The notes under the pieces: model-generated
Told to the model about the DNA's origin: nothing
The model's database searches: none
What the model saw: the letters and a program-made list of their open reading frames with translations, nothing else
Assembly (NCBI RefSeq): GCF_035974275.1
Contig: NZ_CP142422.1
Span: forward strand, 62,001 to 126,000
Direction: 5' to 3'
DNA length: 64,000 nucleotides
From: Chryseobacterium sp. MYb264
Lineage (GTDB): Bacteria > Bacteroidota > Bacteroidia > Flavobacteriales > Weeksellaceae
In this document: positions 35,260-43,330 of the stretch, in pieces
How positions within the stretch are numbered: position 1 is the first letter of the stretch
How the letters are laid out: each line of letters opens with the position of its first letter
Translations under genes and position numbers: made by a program

Positions 35260-35844
35260 ATGGAGGAAATTATTCAGGAAGATAAAAAGGTCTTTTTGTT
35301 TCTCAACAATTTGGGGGACTCTTCATTCGACCAGTTTTGGATGCTTATTTCAAGTACCTGGATCTGGGTTCCGTTATACATTATCTTCTGTTATTTTTTA
35401 TTTAAAAATTATAAACTAAGATCACTGGTATTTATCCTGATCTTCATAGGAATTGGTGTTGCTGTTTCGGATCAGCTTTCTGGTGTTTTCAAATACGGAG
35501 TGGCAAGATTAAGGCCCTGCCATGATCCCACATTGGAACATCGGATGAGGATTGTAAAATGTGGCGGCCAATACGGTTTTTATTCTGCACATGCATCCAA
35601 TACATTTTTACTCGCAACCTATTTAACTATTTTATTGAGAAAAAAGCTCAGATGGTTTCCTTATGCTGTATTTGCCTGGGCTACGATGGTGGCGTACAGC
35701 CGCATCTATTTAGGGGTTCATTTTCCAATTGATATTTTGGTAGGAGCGTTTGCAGGAATTTTGATCGGACTGATCTTTGGAGCACTTGCCAAGAAAGTCA
35801 TCCGGAAGCAGGAAGAGAAAAATCCTCAGAATACAATCAATTAG
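35260..35844 (+). CDS. PAP2-family membrane phosphatase
   Basis: A 194-residue membrane phosphatase with five helices. Catalytic motifs in order: KYGVARLRPCHDP (motif 1), GFYSAHASNTF (motif 2; usually PSGH, here SAH) and YSRIYLGVHFPIDILVG (motif 3, His and Asp). It may act on undecaprenyl pyrophosphate or phosphatidic-acid-type substrates, both family activities; the exact one cannot be assigned. Ten bp before trmL and 1 bp after tatA. Confidence 0.88.
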   Translation: MEEIIQEDKKVFLFLNNLGDSSFDQFWMLISSTWIWVPLYIIFCYFLFKNYKLRSLVFILIFIGIGVAVSDQLSGVFKYGVARLRPCHDPTLEHRMRIVKCGGQYGFYSAHASNTFLLATYLTILLRKKLRWFPYAVFAWATMVAYSRIYLGVHFPIDILVGAFAGILIGLIFGALAKKVIRKQEEKNPQNTIN

Positions 35845-35854
35845 AAAAAATAAG

Positions 35855-36319
35855 ATGCTGAATATTGTTTTGGTAGAACCCGAAATTCCCAATAATACTG
35901 GAAATATCGGCAGACTCTGTGTCGGAACAGAAAGTAAATTACATCTGGTTCATCCTTTTGGTTTTGTCATTAATGATAAAAATTTAAAACGTTCAGGACT
36001 CGATTACTGGGTGCATCTTGACGTGACGGAATATGCTAATGTTGAGGAATGGATTCACCAGATTCCTGATCTCTCCAGGGTTTTTCTAATGAGTTCGCAT
36101 GCGGAAAAATCTTACCTCGAAACAGAATTCAGAGATGGTGACTGGCTTGTGTTCGGAAAAGAAAGCATGGGATTGAGTAAAGAGGTTTTAGATCGATTCG
36201 AGAATCATTTAACCATTCCGATGTCAAAATTAATACGGAGTTTTAATATTGCCAATTCTGTTGCTTTTGTGGTGGGCGAGGCGAAAAGACAGATTGGGCT
36301 GAGCGCCGGAAAACTGTAA
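35855..36319 (+). CDS. trmL: tRNA (cytidine(34)-2'-O)-methyltransferase TrmL
   Basis: SPOUT-fold SAM methylase acting on the wobble base of tRNA-Leu. The 154-residue form begins at the Met at 35855 (MLNIVLVEPEIPNNTGNIGRL, motif 1), which starts right after the PAP2 gene; earlier in-frame Mets would overlap PAP2 and have no family match. SPOUT signatures: LVFGKESMGLSKEVL and IPMSKLIRSFNIANSVAFVVGE (knot motifs). The full protein is the right size for TrmL/CspR. Confidence 0.93.
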   Translation: MLNIVLVEPEIPNNTGNIGRLCVGTESKLHLVHPFGFVINDKNLKRSGLDYWVHLDVTEYANVEEWIHQIPDLSRVFLMSSHAEKSYLETEFRDGDWLVFGKESMGLSKEVLDRFENHLTIPMSKLIRSFNIANSVAFVVGEAKRQIGLSAGKL

Positions 36320-36363
36320 ACAAGCTCCTGAAGTCATTCAATAAAAAAATAAACCAATGTTAG

Positions 36364-36401
36364 GACTAAATCTGCGGATTTCATTGCATCCGCTTTTAGT
36401 C
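36364..36401. other. Hairpin between convergent trmL and rlmH
   Basis: Stem gactaaatctgcgga / tccgcttttagtc spans the rlmH stop codon. No strong T-run follows on either strand, so termination is possible but not clear. Confidence 0.4.
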
Positions 36402-36869
36402 GTTATGGTATGGTTTTCCCTGTAAAATCTGGTCAGCACGATACAATTGCTCAACAATAAACAACCGAATCATCTGATGGGTAAAAGTCATTTTAGACAG
36501 CGACATTTTTTCATTAGCCCTGAGATAAATTTCTTCTGAAAATCCATAAGCGCCACCAATCAGGATATGAATTTTTTTTACTGAGGAATTCATCCACGTA
36601 TCTATTTTCTGTGAAAATTCTCGGCTGGTGAATTGCTTACCTTTTTCATCCAAAATAACAACCCAGTCGTTTTTATCAATATGGTTGGAAAATAATTTGG
36701 CCTCCTCTTTCTTGAGCAGCTCTGCGGTATAGTTCTTCGCATTTTTTACATCAGGAATTTCCACGATATCAAAATTCCAGTGCTTGGGAAGTCTTTTCAA
36801 ATAGTAACCGATTAACGATGTGATTTCCTTATCATCCGTTTTACCGATACAAAGCAAGTTAATCTGCAT
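36396..36869 (-). CDS. rlmH: 23S rRNA (pseudouridine(1915)-N3)-methyltransferase RlmH
   Basis: SPOUT methylase that modifies pseudouridine 1915 in helix 69 of 23S rRNA, after 70S assembly. 157 residues, family size. Signatures: INLLCIGKTDDKEI at the start, WVVILDEKGKQFTSREFSQ, HILIGGAYGFSEEIYLRANEKMSLSKMTFTHQMIRLFIVEQLYRADQI, and the family-typical C-terminus GKPYHND. Complete and intact. Confidence 0.96.
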   Translation of the reverse strand: MQINLLCIGKTDDKEITSLIGYYLKRLPKHWNFDIVEIPDVKNAKNYTAELLKKEEAKLFSNHIDKNDWVVILDEKGKQFTSREFSQKIDTWMNSSVKKIHILIGGAYGFSEEIYLRANEKMSLSKMTFTHQMIRLFIVEQLYRADQILQGKPYHND

Positions 36870-37004
36870 ATTGATGCTTTAAAATAAATTCGGACCCAAA
36901 GGTATTCATAAAGTGATAAACTCGATCATATATTCGGTAAAATTTTATAGCAAGCTCTATTTATCTGATAATTTAAAAAAAATACCGAAATTTAAAAATT
37001 TCAG

Positions 37005-37012
37005 TACTTTTG
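37005..37012 (+). promoter_or_regulatory. -7 box of the DUF4421 gene
   Basis: TACTTTTG, a full TAnnTTTG match, 17 nt before the ATG at 37030. Confidence 0.45.
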
Positions 37013-37029
37013 TAGTCAGCACCAATCGG

Positions 37030-38067
37030 ATGAATACAAAATTACTTTCCATCATATTTATAATTTTTTCAATATGGTCTTACAGTCAGGACATTGTTCG
37101 CGATTCGGTGACCGTTAAGAAATACGTGGAAGATGATAAAAATAAAATTTCCTTGATCGCAGGACTAAGCTATATTGATGATTCATTTGGGCTTTTGTAT
37201 GAGGATAAAGTATTTCGGCTGAGGCCTAATGATGCCTTCTATACAGAGTTTTTTTTGCGCTATCGCTGGATTGATATTACCTTTTCCTTTGCTCCGAAGC
37301 TGACCAAAATTAACAGAGACGATGCTGAAAAAGGGAAAACCAAATATTTTAATCTCGGATTTTCTTTTTTTGTGGCTCCAAAAGTGAGACAATTTCTTTA
37401 TTACAGTGAAGTCAGAGGATTGTACTTTCAGGATACCCAGGATTTCATGAGGCTTCTCAACGGACCTGATTATAGCGGAGAAGGGTATCTGCAGTTTCCA
37501 GACGCCAAATACCGTTCCTATAGAGGAGAGACAAGCTATCTTTGGCTGGGAAATAAAGTGGACTACAGAAGTTTCACCAATATGACCTATAAACCACTGA
37601 AAGATGTATTTGTGTTAAGTACTGGATTGTTTTATCAGTATAATATACTCAGTGATACCAACCGAACGATTTATCAGGGAGAAGATTTTACCGATTCAGA
37701 AGATATTGACTCTAAGCTTAAAGACTTTCGGATAGCGGTGAGGACGGGTGGTGGTGTCCAGAAAACGTTTAAAGACAAATGGTACATTATTGCAGAGGCT
37801 TATCCCGAAGTGTATTACTCAAAACTCGTGGATGAGGATAATCTTCATGAGTTTAATATCGGTTTTTATTCTAATGCAAGGATAGGCTATGATAACGGAA
37901 ACTGGTTTTTTGGCGGGGGCGCTCAGCTCAATTGGGTAAACAGTACCAATGATAACTTCTATTCAAGTAAACAATGGCTTTTTAGAATTGGGTTGGGTTT
38001 CCGATGGGGTGCTCCCAAATTTGTGAACAAAAATTTTAATAAATTAGATAAAGCTTTAAATTTTTAA
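37030..38067 (+). CDS. DUF4421 outer-membrane beta-barrel protein
   Basis: The ATG at 37030 starts a signal peptide (MNTKLLSIIFIIFSIWSYSQ); an in-frame ATG at 36913 would put a non-signal segment in front of it and is upstream of the -7 box, so it is rejected. The mature 325 residues form repeated amphipathic beta strands with Tyr/Phe at ends (FNIGFYSNARIGY, WLFRIGLGFRWG), typical of DUF4421 barrels in Bacteroidota. Function unknown. The YihY gene follows 10 bp downstream. Confidence 0.8.
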   Translation: MNTKLLSIIFIIFSIWSYSQDIVRDSVTVKKYVEDDKNKISLIAGLSYIDDSFGLLYEDKVFRLRPNDAFYTEFFLRYRWIDITFSFAPKLTKINRDDAEKGKTKYFNLGFSFFVAPKVRQFLYYSEVRGLYFQDTQDFMRLLNGPDYSGEGYLQFPDAKYRSYRGETSYLWLGNKVDYRSFTNMTYKPLKDVFVLSTGLFYQYNILSDTNRTIYQGEDFTDSEDIDSKLKDFRIAVRTGGGVQKTFKDKWYIIAEAYPEVYYSKLVDEDNLHEFNIGFYSNARIGYDNGNWFFGGGAQLNWVNSTNDNFYSSKQWLFRIGLGFRWGAPKFVNKNFNKLDKALNF

Positions 38068-38077
38068 AAGAATAAGT

Positions 38078-39040
38078 ATGCGCATAAAAATACCGGGTTT
38101 TGTCAGAAAAATTCAGCAATTCTTTGATGATATTCATATTCCGGTTCTGGGAATATCACTTTGGCAAATGTTTCAGATCTATGTCTCCGGAATTTTCAAA
38201 GGAAAAATAGGACGAAAAGCGGGGAGTATCTCGTGGAGCTTCACGCTGAGCTTATTTCCCTTCTTACTGTTTTTGCTTTCTGTGTTGCCCTATATGCCGC
38301 ATTATGATAAACTTCAGTTCTATATTTTTGAAGTTCTCATCCACAATGTTTTTCCTGCTAATATGGAAACCGAAGTCAGGGGATATATTCAGAATAATAT
38401 TATTCCTAATATGAAGGGAATCAGTAATCTGACTATTCTTATTGCCCTCGTATTTGCTACTAACGGAACATTTTCTTTAATCAATGGGTTTAATGAAAAC
38501 TCTGAAGAGAAATTAAGTGATGTTAAAGAATTTATTCTTTCTTTTTTTATTACCATCGGATTTATTACCATTGTTTTTTTAGCCCTTTTCGGAGTCTATT
38601 ATTCGGAAGTCGTACTAAAGCTTTTTACACCGAATTATAATATTACCTGGCTGGTAAATAACCTTTCAAAAATTATTGGATTTGTCTCTTTCCCACTGTT
38701 TTATTTTATACTTTTAACCCTCTTTTACTGGCTTGGAACCGTAAAGATCATAAGATTCAGACAAGCAATTCCGGGGGCTATTCTTACTACCGTATTATTT
38801 GTGGTCACAACATACGGCTTTGCTATTTATGTGAAAAATATTGCCAGATACAACGTATTATACGGTTCTATAGGAAGTATGATCCTGCTTATGGTCTGGG
38901 TGAATGTAAATGTATATCTGCTTCTCTTTGGAAATGAGCTGAACATGGCGATCAGGAAACTAAGAATCGAAAAGCTCTTATCTGACGAGATTGAAAAAGC
39001 AGAGTCGGAGGAGAGCTCAGATCCTGTTGTTGATCACTAA
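38078..39040 (+). CDS. YihY/BrkB-family membrane protein
   Basis: Integral membrane protein of 320 residues with six or seven helices. YihY marks: RKAGSISWSFTLSLFPFLLFLLSVLPY, the block GTFSLINGFN near residue 130, and the end GSIGSMILLMVWVNVNVYLLLFGNELN. The family includes virulence factor BrkB and is often mislabelled RNase BN; no transport substrate is established. Cotranscription with the DUF4421 gene is likely given the 10-bp gap. Confidence 0.88.
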   Translation: MRIKIPGFVRKIQQFFDDIHIPVLGISLWQMFQIYVSGIFKGKIGRKAGSISWSFTLSLFPFLLFLLSVLPYMPHYDKLQFYIFEVLIHNVFPANMETEVRGYIQNNIIPNMKGISNLTILIALVFATNGTFSLINGFNENSEEKLSDVKEFILSFFITIGFITIVFLALFGVYYSEVVLKLFTPNYNITWLVNNLSKIIGFVSFPLFYFILLTLFYWLGTVKIIRFRQAIPGAILTTVLFVVTTYGFAIYVKNIARYNVLYGSIGSMILLMVWVNVNVYLLLFGNELNMAIRKLRIEKLLSDEIEKAESEESSDPVVDH

Positions 39041-39227
39041 AAATTAACGGATCATGAGAAAGGTTGGTAAACTATCGACTCCAAGCTCAGCATATTCTTA
39101 ATCCAGATCGAACTCCTGAAACCTCAAACCTTCAACTTATTTTATATTTTTACTGACGAATATTGGGAATGGTGGCCACCTTACTTATCCGCAATAAGAG
39201 ATTTCCGGTTCAGACTATCCAACGGGG

Positions 39228-40418
39228 CTAATCGCTATTAACGTCATTTTTTACAATATCTGATTTTTTAGTGCTTATCCGAAGGATGAAATAACCTGAT
39301 AGCGCAGCAATGAAAGATGCAATTAAGATCGCAAATTTTGCTTCATCCTGTATTTCATGCCGACCTTTAAAAGAAAGTAAAGCGATGAAAATAGACATCG
39401 TAAAACCTATACCGGCAAGTAAACCTACCCCGATCATTTGAAACCAGGAGCTGTTTTGAGGCAGTGAACTGATTTTTAATCGTATCGCGATCAACGAAAA
39501 CAGATTAATCCCTACCAGCTTGCCAACAACAAGACCCAGGATTATCCCTAGACCTAATGTACTCGTAAGCCCTTCAGCCATAGAGCTGTTAAAGGTAATA
39601 TTGGTATTGGCCAGAGCAAAAATTGGCATTATCAGAAAGCTCACCGGGAAATGAAGACTATGCTCAAGCTTCTCCAGTGGTGATATTTCTACGGTCGAGG
39701 CATTGGTTGGTATAGAGAGGGCAAGTAATACCCCCGCAATGGTTGCGTGAATTCCGGAATGATGAAGAAAATACCACAGAAAAAGGCCGGGAATTATATA
39801 AAAAACAAGACTTGTCACCTTGAGGACATTCAATAAAAATAAAAATAGAGTAATTCCCAAAGCGAGAAGCAAATACATCCAGTGAATCTGTTCTGTATAA
39901 AAAATTGCAATGACTAAAATCGCTCCAAGGTCGTCTACAATGGCCAGGGCAGCGAGAAAAATCTTGACAGAACTCGGAACTTTTGATCCCACCATGGCGA
40001 TGATTGCTAAAGAAAAAGCAATATCGGTGGCCATTGGGATACCCCAGCCGTGACTATACTCAGTACCCGAGTTAAAAACAGTGAAAACAGCGGCCGGAAC
40101 AAGCATTCCTCCCACAGCTGCAAAGATGGGAAGCGAGGCATTTTTAAATGAAGAAAGCTCTCCTTCTAATAGTTCTCTTTTGATCTCAAGTCCCACCAAC
40201 AGAAAGAAAATAGCCATTAACCCGTCATTGATCCATATACTTACAGGGTAATTAAGCCCAAAAAGGCGGGTGCCGACCTCCCGATCCAGCAGGCTCTGGT
40301 ACGATTCCCCAACCGAAGAGTTGGCGACTAAAAGTGAAATGAGAACGCAAATTATTAAAATAACCCCCGATGATTGGCTGTTATTAAAAAAATTCTTAAA
40401 ATAAATCGTTAATTTCAT
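39228..40418 (-). CDS. nhaA: Na+/H+ antiporter NhaA
   Basis: Inner-membrane sodium-proton antiporter for pH and salt homeostasis. 396 residues with twelve helices. The ion-binding Asp pair is D162-D163 in FLAALAIVDDLGAILVIAIFY, and the TDIAFSLAI unwound helix 4 is at residues 131-139. It ends 16 bp downstream of the Rel gene on the same strand, so it may be the last gene of that unit, though a common role is only inferred (stress physiology). Confidence 0.95.
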   Translation of the reverse strand: MKLTIYFKNFFNNSQSSGVILIICVLISLLVANSSVGESYQSLLDREVGTRLFGLNYPVSIWINDGLMAIFFLLVGLEIKRELLEGELSSFKNASLPIFAAVGGMLVPAAVFTVFNSGTEYSHGWGIPMATDIAFSLAIIAMVGSKVPSSVKIFLAALAIVDDLGAILVIAIFYTEQIHWMYLLLALGITLFLFLLNVLKVTSLVFYIIPGLFLWYFLHHSGIHATIAGVLLALSIPTNASTVEISPLEKLEHSLHFPVSFLIMPIFALANTNITFNSSMAEGLTSTLGLGIILGLVVGKLVGINLFSLIAIRLKISSLPQNSSWFQMIGVGLLAGIGFTMSIFIALLSFKGRHEIQDEAKFAILIASFIAALSGYFILRISTKKSDIVKNDVNSD

Positions 40419-40434
40419 ATTGTGCTTTCTTTTA

Positions 40435-42645
40435 CTATACTCGCCTTACTCTTGATACGCCGTTTATTTCTTTTAATTTTTTAAATGTCTGCTCAAGCTG
40501 ACTTTTATTTTTTACCTCCAAATTGATATTTCCGGTAAAAACTCCGTTATTGGACTCGATGGACATACTTTTCATATCCATTCCCATAGCTCCACTGATA
40601 ACGGTGGTGATATCATTAATCATTCCCATTCTGTCAAGCCCTTCAATCTCTATTTTCACACGGTTTTTAAAGCTTTCAGCATTTACCCATTTTGCGGGAA
40701 TCACACGGTAGTCATATTGTGCACGAAGATTAATCGCATTCGGACAGTTATCACTGTGGACTTTAATACCTTCAGAAATGGTGATAAATCCAAAAATTTT
40801 GTCTCCCGGAATTACATTACAGCATTTCGCGAAAGTATAATTGAGTTTTTCTTCATCTTTACCGAAAACAATCATGTCTAAATTCTGATGTTTTGGTTCA
40901 TCAAAAACACCAGTGCTGTTTTTTGACGGAGATTTTCGGAATCTGGAAAGTAAATTATTGAAAACGTTTTTACTTTCAATATATTTTCTCAGGCTACTTG
41001 CATCCAGTTCGTTAGTTTGGAATTTTAAGAAGAGTTCCTGAGAGGTTTTCAGATTAAAGAACTTCTGAAGCTTGTTGACTTCATCTTCGCTGAATGTAAT
41101 TTTAGCATGGCGAAGTTTTCGCTGAAGGATTTCTTTTCCTTCTTCAACAATCTGATTTTTTTGTGAGTTTAGGTAGCTCTTAATCTTCGATTTGGCTTTT
41201 GAGGTAACCACAAATTCCAGCCAGTCGGATTTCGGCTTTTGATTTTGGGAAGAGAGAATATCAACCTGATCTCCGTTTTGGAGAACATAAGAAATAGGAA
41301 CCAGTTTACCGTTGATCTTGGCACCCAGGCATTTCATGCCTAAGTCAGAGTGAACGGAAAATGCAAAATCTAAAGCAGTAGCATTCGTTGGCAAAATTTT
41401 AATCTCTCCCTTTGGTGTAAATACAAAAACTTCTTTCGAATAAAGATTAAGTTTAATATTATCCAAAAGTTCAGAGGTAGATAAATTCTGTTGCTGCTCT
41501 AACACTTCACGGATTTCTGTCACCCATCTTTCAAAATTTCGGTCATCGGAGCTCTGTTTATAACCTTCTTTATATTTATAATGGGCAGCAACCCCTTTTT
41601 CGGCGATTTCGTCCATTCTCTCAGAGCGAATCTGAACTTCGATCCATTTTTTATCAGGACCAAGAACTGTTAAGTGTAAACTTTCATACCCCGTAGAACG
41701 TGGCTGAGTAATCCAGTCCCGCATTCGGGAAGGATTGCTGTGGTACACATCAGTGACAATAGAATAGATCTTCCAGGCGAGAAATTTTTCGTTTTTAGCA
41801 TCCGATTTATAAATAATTCTGATGGCGTAATTATCAAATACTTCTTCAAAAGAAACGCCTTGTTTCAGCATTTTTCTGTAAATAGAAGAAATAGCCTTCG
41901 CCCGACCTTTTATCGTGAAATTTAGACCTTCTTCTTTAATTCTCTCTGAAACTTCATTTTTAAACTCCTCTATATAACGCTCCCTGCTTTCTTTCTCCAA
42001 CTCCAGCTTCTCGGTAATCTCCGTATAAACTTCTGGATTATTGTATTTTAAAGAAAGGTCTTCCAACTCAGATTTAATATTGTATAAACCTAAGCGGTGC
42101 GCCAATGGAGCATAAATATAAACTGTTTCCGAAGCAATTTTTTTCTGCTTATCCGGCGTCATGCTTTCCAGTGTCCGCATATTATGGAGACGGTCCGCAA
42201 TTTTTATTAAAATAACCCTAAAATCTTCAGATAGCGTAAGCAGTAACTTTCTGTAGTTTTCAGACTGAACTGAAATATTCTGATGATTCATGATCGAAAT
42301 CTTTGTCAAGCCATTGACAATGTTGGCGATTTTTTCCCCGAAGATCTTTTTAAGATCCTCGTAGGTATAATCAGAATCTTCAATTACATCGTGTAAAAGG
42401 GCACAGGCAATAGAAGTCGCACCCAAACCGATTTCTGTCGCTACAATTTTTGCAACGGCAATGGGATGGTAGATGTAGGGTTCGCCCGTTTTTCTTCTCT
42501 GGTCTTTATGGGCATCCAGCGCAATATCGAAAGCCTTTCGGATAAGTTTATTATTTTCCTCATCCAATGTTCTGTAGGTATTCGAAATCAGATCCTTATA
42601 TCTTGCAAGGATCTCCTTGTTCTCTAGTTCTAAGTCGTAACTCAT
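40435..42645 (-). CDS. rel: Bifunctional (p)ppGpp synthetase/hydrolase (Rel/SpoT)
   Basis: Stringent-response enzyme of 736 residues. The N-terminal HD hydrolase domain is intact: H60 in YIYHPIAVAKIV, H85-D86 in LLHDVIEDS and the downstream IKIADRLHNMRTL. The synthetase domain includes YESLHLTVLGPDKKWIEVQIRS. Then a TGS domain (VFTPKGEIKILPTNATALDFAFSVHSDLG), a zinc-finger/helical region (CCNVIPGDKIFGFITISEGIKVHSDNC) and a C-terminal ACT domain. Both catalytic halves are conserved, so it is likely to make and destroy the alarmone. Confidence 0.95.
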   Translation of the reverse strand: MSYDLELENKEILARYKDLISNTYRTLDEENNKLIRKAFDIALDAHKDQRRKTGEPYIYHPIAVAKIVATEIGLGATSIACALLHDVIEDSDYTYEDLKKIFGEKIANIVNGLTKISIMNHQNISVQSENYRKLLLTLSEDFRVILIKIADRLHNMRTLESMTPDKQKKIASETVYIYAPLAHRLGLYNIKSELEDLSLKYNNPEVYTEITEKLELEKESRERYIEEFKNEVSERIKEEGLNFTIKGRAKAISSIYRKMLKQGVSFEEVFDNYAIRIIYKSDAKNEKFLAWKIYSIVTDVYHSNPSRMRDWITQPRSTGYESLHLTVLGPDKKWIEVQIRSERMDEIAEKGVAAHYKYKEGYKQSSDDRNFERWVTEIREVLEQQQNLSTSELLDNIKLNLYSKEVFVFTPKGEIKILPTNATALDFAFSVHSDLGMKCLGAKINGKLVPISYVLQNGDQVDILSSQNQKPKSDWLEFVVTSKAKSKIKSYLNSQKNQIVEEGKEILQRKLRHAKITFSEDEVNKLQKFFNLKTSQELFLKFQTNELDASSLRKYIESKNVFNNLLSRFRKSPSKNSTGVFDEPKHQNLDMIVFGKDEEKLNYTFAKCCNVIPGDKIFGFITISEGIKVHSDNCPNAINLRAQYDYRVIPAKWVNAESFKNRVKIEIEGLDRMGMINDITTVISGAMGMDMKSMSIESNNGVFTGNINLEVKNKSQLEQTFKKLKEINGVSRVRRV

Positions 42646-42705
42646 TTGTGTAAAAAGCCTATATTGAACGAAAATACGAATTTTTTTCCGTTTTTCAAAT
42701 ACAAA

Positions 42706-42734
42706 AAATCCGCAGAAGGGTACTCTGCGGATTT
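42706..42734 (-). terminator. Intrinsic terminator upstream of rel
   Basis: An 11-bp stem (aaatccgcaga / tctgcggattt) followed on the minus strand by a T-run. It ends the small stress-like gene at 42756-43121 and separates it from rel. Confidence 0.8.
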
Positions 42735-42755
42735 CCGGTTATTAATTTTGTAGCT

Positions 42756-43121
42756 TTAAAATTTTACTTCAGAATCCATCCCATTCGTTGAACCTTTAAT
42801 TCTTACGTCTGGTGAATTATGAATGTCTGCTCTGTTTCTGGCGTCAATTAATTTTTTGATGTTTTGATAATCAGCCTGATCGATACTGATATTGTCAAAA
42901 GAATAGGTTTTAAGTACCTTATTCTGACTGAAAACACCATGAGCTCTATCACCCTGATCGCTGTCTTTTACAGCAACACTTGCGAGATATTTGGAACTGC
43001 TGTGGGAATCGTCAATGTAGATAATATACTCTGAGTCTGCAAAACCGCTATTTTCGAGATCTGCTTCAAGCTTTTTGTAATCGTTATTGGAATCAAATAG
43101 TCCGGCTAATATTTTTGACAT
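42756..43121 (-). CDS. Small protein resembling stress-induced YflT-type proteins
   Basis: A 121-residue cytosolic protein, not membrane-linked. The opening (ILAGLFDSNNDYKKLEADLENSGFADSEYIIYIDD) has the beta-alpha-beta layout of general-stress YflT/YdaG-like domains, in which a Phe-Asp turn precedes a long helix. The C-terminal third is Asp/Lys-rich and appears disordered. The family assignment is tentative and no active site is seen. It stands between two terminators. Confidence 0.55.
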   Translation of the reverse strand: MSKILAGLFDSNNDYKKLEADLENSGFADSEYIIYIDDSHSSSKYLASVAVKDSDQGDRAHGVFSQNKVLKTYSFDNISIDQADYQNIKKLIDARNRADIHNSPDVRIKGSTNGMDSEVKF

Positions 43122-43274
43122 GATACTGTGTTTTAAAATTATACACTAAAGATAGTAAATAATTCAAAACAGATTGTTAATTATTTAATTAAGTTTGTTA
43201 TTAGTTATTTTATCTATAAAAATAATGGGTGTTTAATGCGTGTATCTATTGAACGGGTGTTTAATTATTGTCAA

Positions 43275-43304
43275 TAAAAAAGCGGGACTATTTAAGCCCC
43301 GCTT
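43275..43304 (-). terminator. Intrinsic terminator after acs
   Basis: Stem aagcggg / cccgctt (loop about 11 nt) with a run of A on the plus strand (T on the minus). It lies 27 bp past the acs stop. Confidence 0.75.
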
Positions 43305-43330
43305 CCCTGATTACTCAGTCTTCATATAGT

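Noticed and set aside
35777..35854. Upstream extension of trmL
   Set aside because: It overlaps the PAP2 gene, and the family motif begins exactly at the Met at 35855.
36913..37029. Upstream start of the DUF4421 gene
   Set aside because: It precedes the -7 box at 37005 and hides the signal peptide that begins at 37030.
39041..39227. tRNA or small RNA between YihY and nhaA
   Set aside because: No cloverleaf, CCA region or strong stem was found; no tRNA or rRNA was seen anywhere in the window.
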